NCBI GenBank assembly: GCA_020809705.1
Contig: CP085827.1
Coordinates: 1,364,001-1,428,000 of the forward strand
Direction of reading: 5' to 3'
Length of the DNA: 64,000 nt
From: Calonectria ilicicola
Lineage: Eukaryota; Ascomycota; Sordariomycetes; Hypocreales; Nectriaceae
Numbering within the stretch: position 1 is the first letter of the stretch; each line of letters begins with the position of its first letter. A model generated the notes under the pieces. The model saw only the letters and a program-made list of their open reading frames with translations. It did no database searches and was not told the origin of the DNA. A program made the position numbers and the translations under genes. Below, piece after piece: positions 59,772-64,000 of the stretch.

Positions 59772-60315
59772 AGGGAATTATGGCTTAGAATAGAGGAATA
59801 TGCAGTTCACTGCCGAAGACGAGATGGCGGTAATAGTTGTGTAAGTTTTATGGTGATTGATTTTATCGATGCCGAGTTCGTCTAAATTGAGCTGCGAGTA
59901 CTCAATCTCATTATTCATAGAAAATGGTTGGAATAATTTAAACTTCATGCATGCAGATTTCTCCAAGAACAAGGGACCGCAGGTCAGTGGGCGTTAGGTA
60001 CCTCCCAGTCACTATTGCGATGGGTTTTTTATTATGGCTAGATGGTTGTTCAGATTGGTACATTTGTTGTGCAATCAAGCGTCCTCAGTGCACACAACAC
60101 CTCTCTGTACTGCACAACGGATGTGACAGACGGAAGACTACACAGCAGACATTAGGTTTCCCCATGCTTAGCCGAGATGAGGCGCAGGCAGCTGACTAAT
60201 TTGCCGACGGTTCTAGCCACGAGCTGGCTTCAAAAATGTCGCATCGAGTGGATTGAGCGGTACGACCGGTTCGAACTTAGCACAACCCATTTTGGCAAGA
60301 TTGTTTGGTTTAATC
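59772..60315. other. intergenic region, cupin / membrane protein
   Basis: About 540 bases; no gene or defined site recognised. It should hold the promoter of the membrane-protein gene. Confidence 0.35.
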
Positions 60316-61461
60316 ATGTTGGTTACACAGGGCGAAGACAGCCGCCTGCTGCGGGCCCTGTTGGGGCTGCCGATCCTCGCCCTCTCCGCCCTCATGAGCC
60401 ATGTCTTTGGAATGGCGTCACCTATGGCCCCCATTTTTGAGACCATGTTGGCCAACTCGCGCTTCGATTGGAATGGCGTACAAGCCCGTCTTGTCACCAA
60501 CTTTTACGGCGTGTCCTTGGTCGACGCCATATTTTCCCACGTCACCATCGCCTTTGCCCAGCTGCAGTTTTTTGGAGACCGGCATGCGTATTGGCACGCG
60601 CTGGTCTTCCTGACCGAGTTTGGTAGTCTCTATGCCATCTTGCTCTTCGAAAGCTTGCGGCAAGCCAACAAATTCACCTTGTTTCGGTTGTAAGTCCCTC
60701 CAATAGATTTATTACTGATCTTGTTGATTTATGATTCCACGTGTAGCCCCTTCCTTCTGGCCATGACTGCACAGGTGATTAGCATCGGCTTTCTTGGCCC
60801 CCTCTACTTCTACCTCTTTTACGTGTTTACTCCAGCCAAGAATCTTACTTCTGCGAACTTCCGCATCACAAACTGGTATTACTGCGCTGCCGTGTTGCCG
60901 ACGCTTATACTGGTCTATTATATTCCGCATTTCCCCTCCTTCTTCCACCCAAGCCTTGAGGCAAGGCATTGGTGGAACTGGATATGGCAGCTTTTCCCAG
61001 TATGGGGATCTCTGTCCTGGTTTGTATTTGCCAAATTGGCTGCTGTGTATTTCCCAGATGACCCTGAGGGATCCGCTACCCGAGTTCATCAAATCCACAT
61101 CATCCGAAACATTGTGAGCATTCTTGCCGCTATTAACATCATCGTATGGTGGGGCACGTTGTACCAAACGGCCTTTTCACTTCTCGAGTTGTTTGTGCCC
61201 AAATACCTCTCCGAGAAGCCTGAGGTGCCCCATGTCGCTCTGCGAACCATCATACAGTATGACTACCTGTGTTCCTTTGGAGCGGCATTCCTATGGCTCG
61301 CTCTCCACTTCCGCGACTTCCAATCTGCAGGTCTCTGCAAAGTTCGTGTTGAACCAGCTTTGTTTACCGCTGCCATCTTTGGTTGTATTTTTGGACCTGG
61401 AGCGCTGTTGCTTTTTATCTGGCTCATTAGAGAGGAGCTACTCACGCTGAAAGCGCACTGA
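60316..61461 (+). CDS. polytopic membrane protein resembling fungal membrane terpene cyclases
   Basis: A protein of 362 residues with about eight hydrophobic helices. The ATG at 60316 was chosen over an earlier TTG frame. One intron (60690-60746) joins KFTLFR to FPFLLAMTAQ. Polar and aromatic residues inside helices stand out (GVSLVDAIFSHVTIAFAQLQ, LTEFGSLYAILLFESLRQ, GFLGPLYFYLFYVFTP). This pattern and length recall the integral-membrane terpene cyclases of meroterpenoid and indole-diterpene pathways (PaxA/AtmA and AscI-type). Acidic residues in the D/E-rich helix ends would be the proton donors. No prenyltransferase, polyketide synthase or epoxidase gene is nearby. The family call is from memory of the pattern and could be wrong; an uncharacterised 8-helix protein is the alternative. 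Confidence 0.6.
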
Positions 61462-62028
61462 AAACCCCGGATTCGACCAATCTAACTCGGCTGACTTTAT
61501 GGTGCCATGTTAGTTGGTCATACGCCACCATCAGCCACTGCAGTTAGCGGACCGGGAAAACCCCACCGTTGGGAAGAGTTGCAGAATCAACCACACGACT
61601 ACCTGTGTGATTGAAATTAATGACTTGGATGATTGCATGAGACACGATCAGCGACACGATACGACTCATTGAAGGGCTACGAGATTGAGTGACGAGAAAT
61701 GACGCTCAATACTAGAATAAGCCATTAGAAAGCCACTGAACTGCCGCGTCTAGAATATTTGTGTGAAATGCGCAGGAAAGTCATGTATATTACTATTATG
61801 GAATCTAATAATATCTTTTAAAGACTACTAAAAAACCACCTCAAATGTGAAATCGCCATCTCAGGTTGTTGCATACACAGGCCCCGAATAGGACATTGTA
61901 ATGCTAATATCTATGCATTCACTGTCATTTGAGATGATGGATCAATATAGTATAGAAAATATGGATATATTTGGCCTCTGCATGAGTGAAAGGACCTATA
62001 GACTCATCATCCCTTCTTTCCAATGGCT
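61462..62028. other. convergent intergenic region
   Basis: Joins the 3' ends of the membrane protein and the PL9 lyase. Nothing recognised. Confidence 0.4.
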
Positions 62029-63263
62029 CTACCAGTGTGTCGTGGCACCAATCTCTTCTCCACTCCCAGGAAGCAGAAAGTCGCTGGCAGGGAGTTTGCC
62101 GTTGGACTGGCGATCTTGGGACACCAAGCTCACGTCGATGCTGACAAAGCTGGAATTTTTCCAAGTTGTGCCGTCCTGCCACGAGTTTCCTGTCGCCGTC
62201 TGGGTTCCTTGTAATGTAATCTGAGAGCTGGATGTCGTCGTGCCCTTGTTGCACGCAGCGATGCTATCCTCTATCTGGGAGGTGCTAGAGGCTAGTTTAT
62301 ACCCCACGTCCCCATTGTTCCACGCCGTGTTGCGACTCAAGACGAAATTACCTTCTTGGCTGTTATCTGTGAAACCTTTGGCGGCATTGTTGAACGCAAA
62401 GCAGTTGGTAATAATATGATCTGCTGGTCCAGTATCGCCTTCGTTGCCTCCGCCGAGCTTGAAGCCGTTGCCATCTCCGGCAAAATCACTGAATCCCCAT
62501 CGGTTAAAGCCATTTCCCCACGCAAGAGTGTCCTTGACAGTCACGGCTGACTTAAATTCCCCGCAAGACATGTTAAACTTTAATTCCTGGATCATGCAGC
62601 TGTGGCTTACCAGAAATCCAAACCATCATCGACATTGTCAAAGAGTCGTGCTCCGATGAGCACATTGCCGTCGCCCTCGCCTTCTTTGCACGCAAAGCCA
62701 TCCGCACTTTCGCCATTCTTTCTTGGATCGCGGTTCAAATATGAGTCCAAGTAGAGAACTTGATTGTTGGAACTGTTTCCTTGGATCTGAAACCCAGTTT
62801 CATAATTGTCATGCGTAACAATACGCTCATAGTAGTTGTTTGAAGAATCCTGTTGGTATACTCCGTAGGGGCCGTTGATCAACTCGATTCCATAAAACTT
62901 CCAATAATTGGCCCCTTCAACATGGAGAATGCCACGGTCCGCCTTGGCCAACGAGGCGCCGACGGCAGCGGGTGTGCCTGTCAGAGATTCTCCATCAATG
63001 ATAACCTGTTCACTTTCGTAGGCTTTAATGGTGTATGGCTTTGACTCGGTGCCGCTCTTTTTGATCTGAATGTTTGCTGATGGCGTGAACGTGCCTTCTC
63101 GAAGGTAAATAGTGTCGCCGGGCGAGGCGAGATTCACGGCCGACTGGATAGATTTCAAGGGCGAGGTAATGGAGGCATCGCCACTGTCTGAGCCTGACGG
63201 GGAGACATATATGTCGGCAGCTAGCGCGACGTTGGATAGAGCAAGAAGTCTGAGGGATTTCAT
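62029..63263 (-). CDS. secreted pectate lyase, PL9 family
   Basis: A secreted right-handed beta-helix enzyme of about 394 residues that cleaves polygalacturonate by beta-elimination in the plant cell wall. It has a signal peptide, MKSLRLLALSNVALA, then ADIYVSPSGSDSGD and the PL9-type start PGDTIYLREGTF. The calcium and catalytic region reads ADGFACKEGEGDGNVLIGAR, then NVDDGLDFW and later GDGNGFKLGGGNEGD, whose Lys is the expected base. The single intron has donor TG|GTAAGC at 62610. Frame and the join DFW-EFKSAV require it to end at 62561 in GG (TGCGG|GGAA), not AG. The gene is therefore either spliced at a rare GT-GG site or damaged. A TATATAAA box lies near 63331-63338. Confidence 0.8.
62561..62610 (-). 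other. GT-GG intron (non-canonical acceptor)
   Basis: 50 nt with donor GTAAGC and a TTTAAC branch-like site. The acceptor reads TTGCGG where TTGCAG would be canonical. The nearest real AG (TTTAAG, 62551-62552) gives the wrong phase. Confidence 0.65.
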
Positions 63264-63804
63264 TTTTACTAAGGTAGCTGATGATCGCAAAATTAATGCG
63301 CCTTGCTCTACATGACTACATGAATCCAATTTATATATCGGGGTGTTGGCTTGTCACGCCAATACGGAAGCAACCTTTCATTTGGCATCGATTTCTGGTA
63401 GGCATTGTGGTTGGTGGATAAATGCGTCTGAGACAGCGGGTAGCCCCATTTTCGCCGTGCTCATTATAAAAGTGTGACGTTGTGTAGATCATAGGTTGAA
63501 ACATTCGTGGCCTAATCGCTGCACTGCGGAAATAATGCTTTGTCGGACTTGATATCCAATTTGGGAGATAGCGGAGTGAATCGCACCGGAGACGCCCCTG
63601 GCTGGAAATTAAAGTAGCAAATGGACGAATCATACGCCGCTTGCTTCATCAAGCCATCAATCCTTTGATGCCGAAAGCGGGCACGCACTCCATTCACCGT
63701 CTTTTCTTAGTGGAAAAAAGGCATGTTCAACCCCATATATTTATCCTTACTCATAAGCTTATCCGCGCAACTTATTTCTTTCATGCAGGAAAGTCTCCAT
63801 TCAT
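63264..63804. promoter_or_regulatory. PL9 promoter and downstream gene 3' region
   Basis: Contains the minus-strand TATATAAA at 63331-63338 beside a CCAAT box, about 70 bases before the lyase ATG. No gene recognised. Confidence 0.5.
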
Positions 63805-64000
63805 CTATAGTAGCAAATCGCTGCAAAAAGCGCCACCAAGATCAAATCCATGGTCAAATAAATCGTTCCATGGTACATCAATGCTTGGTGTAGGTTCACC
63901 TGGCTGTGGCGGGTTTTGGCATTTAAGTCCAAACCAAGACATGAATTCAGTGTCCACTTCACTACCCAGGGCTGGAGTTGTATCGAAAACAGCCAGAGTC
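63805..64000 (-). CDS. 3' end of an unrecognised gene (partial), acidic tail
   Basis: An open minus-strand frame enters from the right edge and stops at TAG 63805-63807. It encodes 65 residues rich in Asp, Phe, Trp and Pro (SEVDTEFMSWFGLKCQ, IDVPWNDLFDHGFDLG). Such a tail is common at the C-terminus of Zn2Cys6 activators, but that is a guess. The rest lies outside the window. Confidence 0.45.
   Translation of the reverse strand, partial: TLAVFDTTPALGSEVDTEFMSWFGLKCQNPPQPGEPTPSIDVPWNDLFDHGFDLGGAFCSDLLL

Noticed and set aside
1..64000. tRNA or rRNA genes
   Set aside because: No cloverleaf-like box A/box B pair or rRNA sequence was noticed on reading; a tRNA scan would be decisive.

Overview
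The window is nuclear DNA of a filamentous ascomycete (Pezizomycotina; a Sordariomycete of the Hypocreales is my best guess, from gene style only). Reasons: genes on both strands with short 44-104 nt GT-AG introns and CTAAC-type branch points, three fungal Zn2Cys6 regulators, several major facilitator transporters, a mitochondrial homoaconitase of the fungal lysine pathway, and no operons. Exon joins were worked out by hand. Joins that keep the frame and restore a family motif are reported with more confidence.

Layout. 1-1610: 5' part of an NRPS-like adenylate-forming enzyme, cut by the window edge. 2363-10920: a possible catabolic group of an anion-type MFS permease, a Zn2Cys6 regulator, an aldo-keto reductase and an FAD amine/amino-acid-type oxidoreductase. 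12617-13638: a PLL-like beta-propeller lectin. 14189-14431: a MITE-like inverted-repeat element. 14671-17246: homoaconitase (LYS4/lysF). 17335-23669: two decayed pieces of a GH78 alpha-L-rhamnosidase-like gene flanking an F-box-like gene. 24730-26580: a sugar transporter. 27201-27707: a small secreted protein. 29559-30974: an intronless amino-acid transporter. 31.4-36 kb: a gene-poor, repeat-bearing stretch with weak or broken ORFs.

36056-41939 holds the most striking locus. It is a very large STAND (NLR-like) gene with an alpha/beta-hydrolase N-terminus, a P-loop NTPase core and ankyrin repeats. It carries two lesions: an extra base in an A9 tract, and an in-frame TGA followed by 181 more open codons. 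42705-43703 encodes a two-helix membrane protein of the fungal DUF6601 type. 44775-48414 is a divergent pair, a CYP504-type P450 and homogentisate 1,2-dioxygenase, which fits phenylacetate/tyrosine breakdown. It is followed by two Zn2Cys6 regulators and a monocarboxylate-type transporter (48972-56528). 57387-61461 has an Ala-rich hypothetical protein, a small EutQ-like cupin and an eight-helix protein resembling membrane terpene cyclases. 62029-63263 is a secreted PL9 pectate lyase whose single intron ends in GG, not AG. The right edge has the 3' end of another gene.

The genes do not form one system. The clearest functional link is P450 plus homogentisate dioxygenase, with the neighbouring regulators and carboxylate transporter as plausible partners. 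The best candidates for something new are the lesioned STAND gene, the orphan membrane-cyclase/cupin pair, the PLL-like lectin and the GT-GG intron.
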